Shown: positions 20,863 through 29,102 of the stretch, in pieces | Layout of the letters: each line of letters starts with the position of its first letter | Position numbering within the stretch: position 1 is the first letter of the stretch | Assembly: GCA_963727845.1 (NCBI GenBank) | Contig: CAVSHI010000003.1 | Span: 992,001-1,056,000, forward strand | Direction: 5' to 3' | DNA from: JBEKTW01 sp963727845 | GTDB taxonomy: Bacteria > Bacteroidota > Ignavibacteria > UBA10030 > SZUA-254 | DNA length: 64,000 bases | Position numbers and translations under genes: made by a program | Notes under the pieces: generated by a model | What the model was told of the DNA's origin: nothing | Seen by the model: only the letters and a program-made list of their open reading frames with translations | Databases searched by the model: none

Positions 20863-21930
20863 ATGAGTAACTTCAGCCGCAGGGATTTTTTGAAATCGAC
20901 CGCGCTCGGAACCACCGCCGCACTGACAGCGCGATCTTTTCTCACGGAATCGATAGCACAGGCGTCAAGCCCGGGCGCCGTGAAACCAATCGCCATTTCA
21001 AGCGGGAACGGGACGAAAGCGCTGGAGAAAGCGATGGAATTGCTCAAAGGGGGCAGCGACGCGCTCGATGCCGTCATCGCCGGCGTCAACGTCGTCGAGG
21101 ACAACCCGAACGACACCAGCGTCGGCTACGGCGGCCTCCCGAACGAGGACGGAGTTGTGGAACTGGATGCGGCGGTTATGCATGGTCCAACTTACCAGGG
21201 AGCGGGAGTCGCCGCTCTTCGCAACATCAAAAATCCCTCCAAGGTCGCAAGGGTTGTCATGGAGCGCACCAAGCATGTGCTGCTCGTCGGCGAGGGGGCG
21301 CTGAGGTTTGCCAAGGCCCACGGCTTCCAGGAAATGGATTTGCTCACCGACCAGGCGCGGGAAGCATGGCTGAAGTGGAAGGAGAACATGAGCAACCAGG
21401 ACGGCTGGCTGCCACCCCATTCCGTCGACGACCCCGATATCGCCGTAGGGTTCGAGGAATTCATGCGTCACTACGGAACAATCCACTGCAGCGCCATCGA
21501 CCTCAACGGGAATATCTCATGCACGACAACCACCAGCGGTCTCGCATTTAAGATCGCCGGGCGAGTCGGGGATTCTCCAATCATCGGCGCCGGTTTGTAT
21601 TGCGATAATGAAGTCGGTTCCGCCGGCTCAACCGGACTCGGCGAAGCGAATCTTCTGAACTGCAGCTCGGTTATGATTGTCGAATGGATGCGGCAAGGGA
21701 AAACGCCCGAAGAAGCGTGCCTGCTCGCGTGCAAACGCGTCAACGAGAGGTGCAAGGAAAAACGCCTCCAGGACAGTCAGGGAAGATTCAAGTACAACGT
21801 CACGTTTTATGCTATGAACAAGCGGGGCGAACACGGCGGCGCCGCGATATGGAGCGGATTTAAGTACCTGATTCACGACGGCAGTGAAGTGAAGAAGTTT
21901 GATTGCGCGTATTTGTTCAAGCGGGGATGA
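20863..21930 (+). CDS. N4-(beta-N-acetylglucosaminyl)-L-asparaginase-like Ntn hydrolase, Tat-exported
   Basis: The protein has 355 residues. The ATG at 20863 is chosen because GGAG lies seven bases upstream; an in-frame ATG six bases earlier lacks spacing. The N terminus has a twin-arginine signal (SRRDFLKSTALG). The body matches the aspartylglucosaminidase / isoaspartyl peptidase family: GGSDALDAVIAGVNVVEDNP, VGYGGLPNEDG, and the autocleavage site before the catalytic threonine in RHYGTIHCSA (Thr206). GRVGDSPIIGAGLY and GSTGLGEANL line the substrate pocket. It likely acts in the periplasm on glycosylated asparagine or related amides. It appears to be a single-gene unit. Confidence 0.88.
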   Translation: MSNFSRRDFLKSTALGTTAALTARSFLTESIAQASSPGAVKPIAISSGNGTKALEKAMELLKGGSDALDAVIAGVNVVEDNPNDTSVGYGGLPNEDGVVELDAAVMHGPTYQGAGVAALRNIKNPSKVARVVMERTKHVLLVGEGALRFAKAHGFQEMDLLTDQAREAWLKWKENMSNQDGWLPPHSVDDPDIAVGFEEFMRHYGTIHCSAIDLNGNISCTTTTSGLAFKIAGRVGDSPIIGAGLYCDNEVGSAGSTGLGEANLLNCSSVMIVEWMRQGKTPEEACLLACKRVNERCKEKRLQDSQGRFKYNVTFYAMNKRGEHGGAAIWSGFKYLIHDGSEVKKFDCAYLFKRG

Positions 21931-22021
21931 GCATCTTTGCATTGTGGTGTGTGTTACGGACTATTTGACTGAGATTATGGGTTTGTTTATTCCCCAAGAA
22001 ATTGTATATTATTTCATGTAA

Positions 22022-22055
22022 ATGGTTTGTAAGACCATCTAGGTGAAATAGTATA
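22022..22055 (+). promoter_or_regulatory. Candidate AbiEi operator upstream of the AbiE pair
   Basis: An inverted repeat ATGGTTT-GTA-AGACCAT spans 22022-22038 and is followed by the palindrome AGTATACT just before the abiEi start. AbiEi antitoxins are known to repress their own promoter through inverted repeats, so this is a plausible operator. The assignment is by position only. Confidence 0.35.
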
Positions 22056-22059
22056 CTTC

Positions 22060-22878
22060 ATGAAAAACAGACTCGGAAAAATGGAAGCGCAGTTTCTCGC
22101 CTATGTCCAGATGCGGAACATGAGACTCGTACGAGCGGGGGAAATCCAACGGGCACTCGGACTGACAAAATCCCAGGAGATAGAACTGTTCCGGAGAATG
22201 ACCCGCGGCCGCTTGACTGCACGGGTGCGCCCGGGGCTTTACCTCGTTCCCGACCGCTTACCACTCGGCGGTGCGTGGACTCCGAATGAGACTCAGGTTT
22301 TGAATGCCCTTATCGAAGACCGGAATGGATCATATCAACTCTGCGGCCTGAATGTTTTCAACCGATACGGTTACGACGAGCAAATCCCCAACAGAACTTA
22401 CGCTTATAACAACAAAATCTCCGGCGATCGGAAGGTCGGTTCCATCCAGCTGACCCTGATCAAAGTATCCGACAACCGGCTTGGCGCCACCGTCGAGGTG
22501 AAGACATTGACGGGCGAGGCCGCACCATACCCAACGAGAGAGCGAGCGCTTCTCGATGCAGTCTATGATTGGGCACGGTTCGACACGCTCCCAAGAGCTT
22601 TCGACTGGGTTCGTTCCGACCTTAAAAGGAAACGCGTAGACCCCAGAAGCCTTGTGGACACTGTCCTGAAATTCGGGGACGTCGGCACACGAAGAAGATT
22701 CGGCTACCTGCTCGAACAGGAGCGAGCCGATGAACGACTACTAAAGAAACTCGAACGGTCACTGAAACGCCCGACAAGCTTCATCCCCTGGATTCCTGGA
22801 CGAAAGAAGCGTGGAACCGTTGTGCCACGATGGGGAGTCGTCGACAATAGTCAGCGCACGGCCCCCAATGCCTCTTGA
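22060..22878 (+). CDS. abiEi: Type IV toxin-antitoxin antitoxin, AbiEi family
   Basis: The protein has 272 residues, with an N-terminal winged-helix region (VRAGEIQRALGLTKSQEIEL, then RLTARVRPGLYLVPDRLP) and the conserved AbiEi middle block (NVFNRYGYDEQIPNRTYAYN, YPTRERALLDAVYDW). AbiEi represses the operon and counteracts the AbiEii nucleotidyltransferase. The stop codon overlaps the start of the partner gene by 11 bases, the usual arrangement of this pair. The weak ribosome site before 22060 leaves the ATG at 22081 as an alternative. Confidence 0.85.
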   Translation: MKNRLGKMEAQFLAYVQMRNMRLVRAGEIQRALGLTKSQEIELFRRMTRGRLTARVRPGLYLVPDRLPLGGAWTPNETQVLNALIEDRNGSYQLCGLNVFNRYGYDEQIPNRTYAYNNKISGDRKVGSIQLTLIKVSDNRLGATVEVKTLTGEAAPYPTRERALLDAVYDWARFDTLPRAFDWVRSDLKRKRVDPRSLVDTVLKFGDVGTRRRFGYLLEQERADERLLKKLERSLKRPTSFIPWIPGRKKRGTVVPRWGVVDNSQRTAPNAS

Positions 22879-23767
22879 CATCCATAACGATCCAGAACTC
22901 TTCCGGGCTTCTGTTCGATTTTCCGCCGACCAAACTGGGTTTACCGCGAACCTGATTGAGAAGGATTATCTGTGCAGCGTCCTGCTGGACTATCTTGCGC
23001 ACTCCTCAGACGGATCCCTCATCTTTAAAGGCGGAACGTGCCTTGCGAAAGTCCATTTCGATTTCAATCGCTTGAGTGAGGATCTTGATTTTATCATTCC
23101 AATGCCGATCGATGCCAAACGAAAAGAACGTTCGACCCGCGCGAACATCTACAAGAAGGCCGTGTCGAATCTGCCCAAGGCGCAGCCAATCTTGCAGGTG
23201 AGGCTGCCGCTGGAAGGCCAAAACGAATCCCGTCAATACCTCGCCACCGTAGGATACAAATCTATTTTTGATGGACATGAGGATACCATCAAACTCGAAA
23301 TCGGTTTGCGTGAACCGCTCTTGACCGATCCGATCGACGGACCAGCCCTAACGATTCTTCGGAATGCAGCGAAGCCTGATGAGAAAATTACTCCGATTCC
23401 TTTCCCATGTCTTTCTTTCCAGGAAGCGATGGCGGAAAAGTTCCGTGCGGCTCTCTCGCGGAGAGACGTCGCCATACGGGACTTTTATGATATCGACCAT
23501 GCTGTTCTCCACAGTGGCCTGGAGACAAAGTCAGATGATTTTCTAGACTTGATTCGAAACAAGCTCGCCGTCCCGGGAAACGACCCCTTGGATATATCAA
23601 ATGGCCGTCTCTCAAAACTCGCCGGTCAACTGGACGCACGTTTGAAACCCGTTCTTCGAGAGAAAGACTTTAAGCAATTCCAGCTCGACCGCGCCATACG
23701 CACCGTAATGAACGCTGGTGAGAGACTAAGATCCGACCAAAAGCAAGGACCTCGTCACTCGGTATAA
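22868..23767 (+). CDS. abiEii: Type IV toxin-antitoxin nucleotidyltransferase toxin, AbiEii family
   Basis: The protein has 299 residues from the ATG at 22868. The frame is open further upstream, but that part lies inside the antitoxin gene. The nucleotidyltransferase signature FKGGTCLAKVHFDFNRLSEDLDF is intact (GG-TxL and the RxSxDxDF metal-binding aspartates). It is followed by KLEIGLREPL and a C-terminal helical half with FQEAMAEKFRAALSRRDVAIRDFYD. AbiEii-type toxins stop growth, some by adding nucleotides to tRNA, and the system protects against phage. With abiEi it forms a complete and apparently intact module. Confidence 0.87.
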   Translation: MPLDIHNDPELFRASVRFSADQTGFTANLIEKDYLCSVLLDYLAHSSDGSLIFKGGTCLAKVHFDFNRLSEDLDFIIPMPIDAKRKERSTRANIYKKAVSNLPKAQPILQVRLPLEGQNESRQYLATVGYKSIFDGHEDTIKLEIGLREPLLTDPIDGPALTILRNAAKPDEKITPIPFPCLSFQEAMAEKFRAALSRRDVAIRDFYDIDHAVLHSGLETKSDDFLDLIRNKLAVPGNDPLDISNGRLSKLAGQLDARLKPVLREKDFKQFQLDRAIRTVMNAGERLRSDQKQGPRHSV

Positions 23768-23779
23768 GAAGACAAGGCA

Positions 23780-25354
23780 ATGATGAGCATCTTTGCATTG
23801 CGGCGGGTGTTACCTGGAGTCCGATTACGAACCAGCCAAACAAACGTCTGGCAGGTCGGACTCTACGCTTTTCTGGCGGTGCCGCAGATACTCTGCGCGC
23901 AAGACAGCCTGTTTGTGGTTCGTTCAGGCGGCCATCTCTCCCTGGGCGGGCAACCTTTCTATGCCATCGGGGTGAACAGTTACTTCCTTCAGAACCTGGC
24001 GGCCGCCGGAGACACGAATCATCTCGCCGGACTTCTGCAAACCGATAAAGACCTCGGCGTGACCGCCGTTCGTACGTGGGGATTTTTTGATTCCTCCGAC
24101 AGTACGAATCTCGCTGTCATGCAATTTGCGCCGGGAAGACTCAACGAAAGCGGATTACGGGCGTTGGACTATGTTATCGCAGAGGCAAAAGCGTTCTCCA
24201 TTCGACTCATCATTCCACTCGTCAATAACTGGGAGGACTATGGTGGAATGAACCAGTACGTTCAATGGTATGCACAACTTCACCCATCCGTGATCAAGAC
24301 GAGTCTTTCTGTTACACCAAATGTGATGACTGGAACAAACGGTCGAAGTTATCGGTTTCAGGTTTCAGGATCGCTTACTCATGACAATTTTTACCGGAAC
24401 CCCGAGATCAAACAATGGTACAAGAACTATATAGGCATGATCCTCAACAGGATTAACACGATTACTCACACCGCCAACAAGGATGAACCTGCGATTCTCG
24501 TGTGGGAGCTTGCAAACGAGCCACGGTCGTCGGACCCCTCGGGAAGAATTGTCTCCGACTGGCTGTCGGAGATGTCTCTGTTTATTAAGTCTGTCGACAC
24601 AAATCATCTCGTTTCTTCGGGTGAAGAAGGGCTGGATGTTTCCCCGGCGGCTTACGGAAGCGTTGGATCGTACAACGGTCAGGATTGGCTGTTCAATGGA
24701 AGCGCCGGCATCTCATATTCTCAAAATCTCCAAATCTCAAGTCTTGATATTGCAAGCATTCATTGTTACATCGAGCCATGGGGATTGACTCCGGATGAGG
24801 CAATTGCATGGCTGGACGACCATCAACGGCTCGCCGACGCCGCGCACAAGCCCCTCGTTGTAGGTGAAACCGGCATGGCCGGGCCTTCGAATTCGCTCTA
24901 TGAAGCTGTCTTCTATGAAGCGTATTTTGACAACACCGCCGGAGTTCTCCTCTGGCAATCAGTTTTTGAGAACTCGCCATACACCGATGCATTTGCGTTT
25001 TCCTGCCCGAATGACGTCGGCATTTGCAGCGTCCTAGGAACCTATGCGGAGCGTTTTGAACAGAAATCGACCGGGAAGAGCAGCGTCCCGCCGGCAGCGT
25101 TCCTTCTGCAGAATTATCCCAACCCGTTCAACTTTACGACGGTAATCTCATACGAGCTGCCATCGCGGGACCACGTTCAACTTGAGGTGTACGACATCCT
25201 CGGACAACGCGTTGAGTCGCTTGTCGATAATGAGCAGGAGCCAGGCTATCACGTCACGTCATTTGATGCGGCGCCATATGGCAGCGGCAGTTATTTTGTC
25301 CGGCTGACGGTCGGCAGCATCGCGCAGACCAGAAAAATCCTTCTTTTGAAATAG
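23780..25354 (+). CDS. Glycoside hydrolase family 5 mannanase-like enzyme with T9SS sorting domain
   Basis: This 524-residue secreted enzyme has a signal-like segment VGLYAFLAVPQILCAQ followed by a GH5 TIM barrel. Visible landmarks are FYAIGVNSYFL, TAVRTWGFFDSS, LVNNWEDYGGMNQYV, the acid/base glutamate E247 in WELANEPRSSD, and the nucleophile E363 in VVGETGMAG. This pattern fits endo-1,4-beta-mannosidases (GH5_7-like). The C-terminal NYPNPFNFTTVISYELP with YDILGQRVESLVDNEQ is a T9SS type A sorting domain, so the enzyme should act outside the cell or at its surface on plant mannans or gums. Substrate is inferred from family motifs only. An AAGGCA site precedes the ATG at 23780; the next codon is also ATG. 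Confidence 0.87.
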   Translation: MMSIFALRRVLPGVRLRTSQTNVWQVGLYAFLAVPQILCAQDSLFVVRSGGHLSLGGQPFYAIGVNSYFLQNLAAAGDTNHLAGLLQTDKDLGVTAVRTWGFFDSSDSTNLAVMQFAPGRLNESGLRALDYVIAEAKAFSIRLIIPLVNNWEDYGGMNQYVQWYAQLHPSVIKTSLSVTPNVMTGTNGRSYRFQVSGSLTHDNFYRNPEIKQWYKNYIGMILNRINTITHTANKDEPAILVWELANEPRSSDPSGRIVSDWLSEMSLFIKSVDTNHLVSSGEEGLDVSPAAYGSVGSYNGQDWLFNGSAGISYSQNLQISSLDIASIHCYIEPWGLTPDEAIAWLDDHQRLADAAHKPLVVGETGMAGPSNSLYEAVFYEAYFDNTAGVLLWQSVFENSPYTDAFAFSCPNDVGICSVLGTYAERFEQKSTGKSSVPPAAFLLQNYPNPFNFTTVISYELPSRDHVQLEVYDILGQRVESLVDNEQEPGYHVTSFDAAPYGSGSYFVRLTVGSIAQTRKILLLK

Positions 25355-25370
25355 CCCCGGGGGAAAATAA

Positions 25371-25401
25371 AAAGCCACCCGGCGATTAACCGAGTGGCTT
25401 T
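25371..25401. terminator. Bidirectional terminator between the mannanase gene and mdh
   Basis: AAAGCCACCCGG and CCGAGTGGCTTT form a stem around GCGATTAA, with A-rich sequence on the left and T's at the right arm. It lies between two convergent genes and can serve both strands. Confidence 0.75.
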
Positions 25402-25426
25402 GAATGCAAAACGATACTCTTACTGT

Positions 25427-26350
25427 TTACAGCTTCAATTTTGCAATGTTCGCTTTGACTTCATTCGCGGACTTCGCGAGCGCTGCTTTTTCATCGGCGG
25501 TAAGCTTAACTTCGATAATTTTTTCGATCCCTTTCTTTCCGAGTTTCACCGGTACGCCGACATAGGTGTCGCTCAGCCCGTATTCTCCCTTGAGATACGC
25601 GGCGCACGGAAGAATGCGTTTCTTGTCCTTCACGATGGCTTCGACCATTTCGACGGCAGCGGCGGAAGGTGCGTAGTATGCGCTCCCGGTCTTCAAATAG
25701 TTCACGATTTCGATCCCGCCGTCGCGCGTGCGCTTGACGAGTCTATCGACCGCCGGCTGGTCCAGGAATTCCGTAATCGGCACACCTGCGACCGTCGTGT
25801 AACGAACGAGCGGCACCATCGAATCGCCGTGCCCGCCGAGCACGAGCGCCTGAATATCTTCCACGGAAACTCCCAGTTCCAGGGCAATGAACGACCTGAA
25901 GCGGGCGGTGTCCAGCACTCCGGCCATCCCGAACACCCGGTTGCGATCGAAGCCGCTCACCTTGTACGCAACGTACGTCATGACGTCAAGGGGATTTGAA
26001 ACAACGATGAGAATCGCCTGCGGCGATTTCGCAGCGGCTTGTTCCGTCACCGCCTTCACGATGCCGGCGTTGGTCTCCTGCAGCTGCTCACGCGTCATGC
26101 CGGGCTTGCGCGCAAGGCCCGCAGTAATAACCACAACATCTGAACCGGCAGTTTCATCGTATCCATTGGTGCCGGTAACGCGCGTATCGACTCGTCCGAT
26201 CGGTGTGGATTCGTACATGTCGAGACCTTTGCCCTGCGGCAGTCCCTCGACAACGTCCACCAGCACGACTTCATTCGCAAGCTCTTTGTCGACAAGACGC
26301 TGCGCGAGTGTCGCGCCGACATTCCCTGCACCAACAACTGTAATTTTCAT
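25427..26350 (-). CDS. mdh: Malate dehydrogenase
   Basis: This 307-residue NAD-dependent dehydrogenase interconverts malate and oxaloacetate in the TCA cycle. It belongs to the lactate-dehydrogenase-like malate dehydrogenases. It has the Rossmann motif VVGAGNVGATLA, Arg81 and Arg87 in ITAGLARKPGMTR that bind substrate, VVSNPLDVMTY, and the catalytic His174 in LGGHGDSMVPL. Length and motif order are normal and no disruption is seen. It is separated from the ribosomal operon upstream by a terminator and has its own intergenic region of about 45 bases. Confidence 0.96.
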   Translation of the reverse strand: MKITVVGAGNVGATLAQRLVDKELANEVVLVDVVEGLPQGKGLDMYESTPIGRVDTRVTGTNGYDETAGSDVVVITAGLARKPGMTREQLQETNAGIVKAVTEQAAAKSPQAILIVVSNPLDVMTYVAYKVSGFDRNRVFGMAGVLDTARFRSFIALELGVSVEDIQALVLGGHGDSMVPLVRYTTVAGVPITEFLDQPAVDRLVKRTRDGGIEIVNYLKTGSAYYAPSAAAVEMVEAIVKDKKRILPCAAYLKGEYGLSDTYVGVPVKLGKKGIEKIIEVKLTADEKAALAKSANEVKANIAKLKL

Positions 26351-26387
26351 GGTGATACCTCGTTATTCGTCATCAGATCGGTGGCCT

Positions 26388-26427
26388 AAAAAAACATCCC
26401 CTTCACGGCAAACTGCAAGAAGGGGAT
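26388..26427 (-). terminator. Rho-independent terminator after rpmA
   Basis: On the minus strand ATCCCCTTC and GAAGGGGAT form a nine-pair stem, followed by a run of T's (A's at 26388-26394 on the plus strand). It ends the rplU-rpmA transcript just before mdh. Confidence 0.8.
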
Positions 26428-26468
26428 CAATTGTGGAACTAAGACATAGCGATAAATCCGGGGCGCAC

Positions 26469-26726
26469 TCAAAGCGCCGGATTTATACTGACGATTGTTT
26501 TGGTCTTACCGTACCGTTTGAACTGCACGGTTCCCTCGCTGAGAGCAAAGAGGGTGTCATCGCTGCCAATACCGACGTTGGGACCCGGAGCAAACCGTGT
26601 TCCGCGCTGCCGCACGATGATGCTTCCCGCGGTTACGAGTTCGCCGCCGAACCGCTTCACACCCAGCCGCTGGGAATTGCTGTCGCGACCGTTGCGCGAA
26701 CTTCCACCGCCTTTTTTATGAGCCAT
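26469..26726 (-). CDS. rpmA: Large ribosomal subunit protein bL27
   Basis: This 85-residue protein begins MAHKKGGGSSRNGRDSN and continues RLGVKRFGGELVTAGSIIVRQRGTRF-like, the standard bL27 sequence. Its N-terminal tail reaches the peptidyl-transferase centre. There is no N-terminal extension of the kind that needs protease processing in Firmicutes. It follows rplU after 14 bases in the conserved L21-L27 pair. Confidence 0.97.
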   Translation of the reverse strand: MAHKKGGGSSRNGRDSNSQRLGVKRFGGELVTAGSIIVRQRGTRFAPGPNVGIGSDDTLFALSEGTVQFKRYGKTKTIVSINPAL

Positions 26727-26740
26727 GCTATTCTACTCCT

Positions 26741-27049
26741 CTATGCAATAGATGTAATTTCAATTTCCGTATACTGCTGGCGATGACCGCGGAGAACGCG
26801 ATATCCCTTGCGTTTCTTCTTCTTGAAGACGGTCACTTTGTCGTCCTTCACATGCGCGAGAACTTTCGCCTGCACTGCGACACCCTTCAACGTCGGATTT
26901 CCGACCTTTACATTTTTGTCGTCAGAAACCAGGAGAACGCGGTCAAAGGTGATAACTTCCCCGACCTTTTGATCAAGCTTCGGGACGAAAATTCGTTCCG
27001 AAGGGCTTACTTTGAGCTGCTGACCGGCGATTTCAACTACCGAAAACAT
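26741..27049 (-). CDS. rplU: Large ribosomal subunit protein bL21
   Basis: The protein has 102 residues with the bL21 pattern: MFSVVEIAGQQLKVSPSERI, ITFDRVLLVSDD, VKVGNPTLKGVAVQAKVL and the basic FKKKKRKGYRVLRGHRQQYTE-type C terminus that binds 23S rRNA. It is the first gene of the rplU-rpmA operon. A sigma-70-like promoter is visible about 50 bases upstream. Confidence 0.97.
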   Translation of the reverse strand: MFSVVEIAGQQLKVSPSERIFVPKLDQKVGEVITFDRVLLVSDDKNVKVGNPTLKGVAVQAKVLAHVKDDKVTVFKKKKRKGYRVLRGHRQQYTEIEITSIA

Positions 27050-27095
27050 TGTGAATTACCTGGATTTGTATAATTTGTTCACCTATAGAAGTGTA

Positions 27096-27124
27096 AATTT
27101 AAGCAAAATCCGGTTGAAAGTCAA
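27096..27124 (-). promoter_or_regulatory. Sigma-70-like promoter for rplU-rpmA
   Basis: On the minus strand TTGACT (27124-27119) and TAAATT (27101-27096) are separated by 17 bases and point toward rplU, whose start lies about 47 bases downstream. The -35 match is strong and the -10 is moderate. Confidence 0.5.
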
Positions 27125-27142
27125 AGATGAAAAACGGGAAAG

Positions 27143-28072
27143 TTAATCGACCCCGCCCTCCAGGAATTCCATCTTACCACCGGAGACGCCGAGGCGGACA
27201 CGAATTCCTAACGGGATGGTCAACGAGTTCTTTGTGTGCCCGTACGGAAGACAACCGACAACCGGAAATCTAAAGGGCTGGAATGTCTGTTCGATCACTT
27301 CGCCGAGTGTGAGCGATGGCTTCCCCGCTTCGGGTCCGCAGTCTTTGAAGCTCCCCAGGACAATGCCATTCGTTTTCTTGAAAATACCCGCGAGAGAAAT
27401 CTCCTGCAGCATCCTGTCAATCCTGTACGGACGCTCGCCGATCTCTTCGAGAAGAAGAATATTATTCGCCGTCGACGGGAAATACGGCGTCTTCGCCAGC
27501 GCGGCGACGAGCGACAGGTTACCCCCGATGATCCTTCCTTCCGAATTCTTCGTGCCATCGGGACGGATGTTTTTTATTCTGATATCCGGCATGGGGACAT
27601 CTGATGTCAGCGTTTTCCAGAATTGTTCCTCTTTTTTGCCGGTGAGTCCGTCTGCCATTTCGACGGCGACCATCGGGCCCGAGAATGTGACCAGGCCGGT
27701 TTTTGCAAAGAGCGCAATCTGCAGGGCAGTGACGTCGCTGTAACCGACCAGGATCTTCGGATGTTTGCGGATAAAACTGTAATCCAGAAACGGAAGGATC
27801 CTCATGCATCCGTATCCGCCGCGGGCGGTGAAGATGGCTTTTACGTTCGGATTGGAAAAGAGCTCGTGAAGGTCGGCCGCACGCTCCCGGTCGGTCCCGG
27901 CAAGATATCCGCGTCGACGGTGGAGATGGGAACCGAGGACGATCCGATAGCCGAGCCGTTCAAGATACCGGATACCTTTTTCGAGACGCTCTTCGGATTC
28001 GGGGGGACTGGCTGGCGCCGCAATGCCAATCACGTCTCCCCTGCACAGCGCTTTGGGTTTGAGGATCTTCAT
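27143..28072 (-). CDS. LD-carboxypeptidase (peptidase family S66)
   Basis: The protein has 309 residues of the S66 family (LdcA / MccF-like), which removes the terminal D-alanine from murein tetrapeptides during recycling or cleaves related amide bonds. The start has DVIGIAAPASPPES. ARGGYGCMRILPFLDY leads to the nucleophile-elbow serine in VGYSDVTALQ, followed by FSGPMVAVEM. The catalytic Glu and His are expected in NILLLEEIGERPYRID and the C-terminal LPYGHTKNS. No signal peptide is seen, which fits a cytoplasmic recycling enzyme. A structured leader may lie upstream. Confidence 0.88.
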   Translation of the reverse strand: MKILKPKALCRGDVIGIAAPASPPESEERLEKGIRYLERLGYRIVLGSHLHRRRGYLAGTDRERAADLHELFSNPNVKAIFTARGGYGCMRILPFLDYSFIRKHPKILVGYSDVTALQIALFAKTGLVTFSGPMVAVEMADGLTGKKEEQFWKTLTSDVPMPDIRIKNIRPDGTKNSEGRIIGGNLSLVAALAKTPYFPSTANNILLLEEIGERPYRIDRMLQEISLAGIFKKTNGIVLGSFKDCGPEAGKPSLTLGEVIEQTFQPFRFPVVGCLPYGHTKNSLTIPLGIRVRLGVSGGKMEFLEGGVD

Positions 28073-28198
28073 ATCGTTTCGAAAAGATACTGAGATTCGA
28101 TTAGAATATCAATTCATCGTTTTGCAATTTGTGATGCACTTTGTTACCTTCGGAAAAGGGAAATGGAACGGCGATTGCCGGGAGGGGAAAGAAACTGT

Positions 28199-28300
28199 AA
28201 AAAAACCGACCTGCTGAACGTCCAAACAACCGGTCTTGTCCCTCTCACCGGGCTTGAGCGTCCAGGGTCGGTCGGAGTTACACTGGACATTTTATCATAC
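28199..28300 (-). ncRNA. Candidate structured leader RNA upstream of the LD-carboxypeptidase
   Basis: Read on the minus strand, a TATGAT box (about 28292-28297) is followed by GTCCAG/CTGGAC arms, then a segment enclosed by ACCGACC and GGTCGGT with an inner CCGGT/ACCGG hairpin, ending in seven T's. TGGACG occurs twice inside. Several arms are mutually exclusive, as in attenuators or riboswitches. It points toward the gene starting at 28072, about 130 bases away. It matches no RNA family I can name. Confidence 0.4.
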
Positions 28301-28445
28301 AGCATCTCCCTGCGCGCGAAAGATGCCGTAGATTAGTCATCATAATTAACAAATTCCCGGAATAAATTGTTGTGCCTGCTATCACACATGTTGACCCGGA
28401 TCATGGCGTCTTGTTGCATTTCGAACGGTTTTCAGGGTTGATGGA
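28301..28445. other. Intergenic region upstream of the pseudouridine synthase gene
   Basis: This is the other half of the 370-base divergent gap. It is A/T-richer than its surroundings and should hold the promoter of the plus-strand gene. No repeat or RNA fold is evident. Confidence 0.3.
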
Positions 28446-29102
28446 ATGAAAAGAACCGACTCCGGTCGATCGTCGAAGACACGGTATCATTATATCCTTT
28501 TCTACAAACCTTATGGGGTACTGTGTCAGTTCAGAGCGGCAGGCAGCAAGCAGACACTGTCAGATTTCAAACCATTCCCTCCCTTCGTCCATCCGGCCGG
28601 CCGCCTCGACGAAGACAGCGAAGGGCTGGTTCTGCTTACCGATGACGGCAGACTTGCGCATTTTCTTCTGGATCCCCGGTACGAGCATCCGCGCACTTAC
28701 CTTGTCCAGGTCGAACGCGTGCCGGACGAAGCAGACATCCGCAAGCTACAGAAAGGGGTTGTTATCGAAGGACGTAGCACGTTGCCTGCCGGGGTCCGGC
28801 TGTTAACGCATGAGCCAACACTTCCGCCTCGCAGTACGCCTATCCGGTTCAGAAAAAGCGTCCCGACTGCATGGCTGGAGATCACCCTGCGCGAAGGTCG
28901 TAATCGCCAGGTTCGAAAAATGACCGCTGCCGTCGGTCATCCGACCCTCCGGCTCGTTCGCATCAAGATGAGGAATCTTGCTCTTAGCGGCCTGCAGCCG
29001 GGCGAGAAACGGGAATTGACCGCCTCAGAAATTGAGAAACTCCGAGAAACGGTGGCTCTTCAGCGAAAAGATAGAGAAACATCAAAGATCCCAAAATTTT
29101 AA
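28446..29102 (+). CDS. rluE: rRNA pseudouridine synthase, RsuA/RluE-like
   Basis: This 218-residue protein has the RsuA-family core but no N-terminal S4 domain, as in RluE, which modifies U2457 of 23S rRNA in E. coli. The start reads YILFYKPYGVLCQF. The catalytic aspartate is Asp55 in AGRLDEDSEGLVLLTDDG. YLVQVERVPDE, LREGRNRQVRKM and LVRIKMRNLALSGL follow in the expected order. The exact target base cannot be decided from sequence. Its 3' end overlaps the convergent gene at 29082 by about 20 bases. Confidence 0.85.
   Translation: MKRTDSGRSSKTRYHYILFYKPYGVLCQFRAAGSKQTLSDFKPFPPFVHPAGRLDEDSEGLVLLTDDGRLAHFLLDPRYEHPRTYLVQVERVPDEADIRKLQKGVVIEGRSTLPAGVRLLTHEPTLPPRSTPIRFRKSVPTAWLEITLREGRNRQVRKMTAAVGHPTLRLVRIKMRNLALSGLQPGEKRELTASEIEKLRETVALQRKDRETSKIPKF

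Noticed and set aside
28199..28300. Signal recognition particle RNA or tRNA in the gap before the pseudouridine synthase
   Set aside because: The conserved SRP loop sequence and tRNA arms are absent; the stems fit an attenuator-like leader better.
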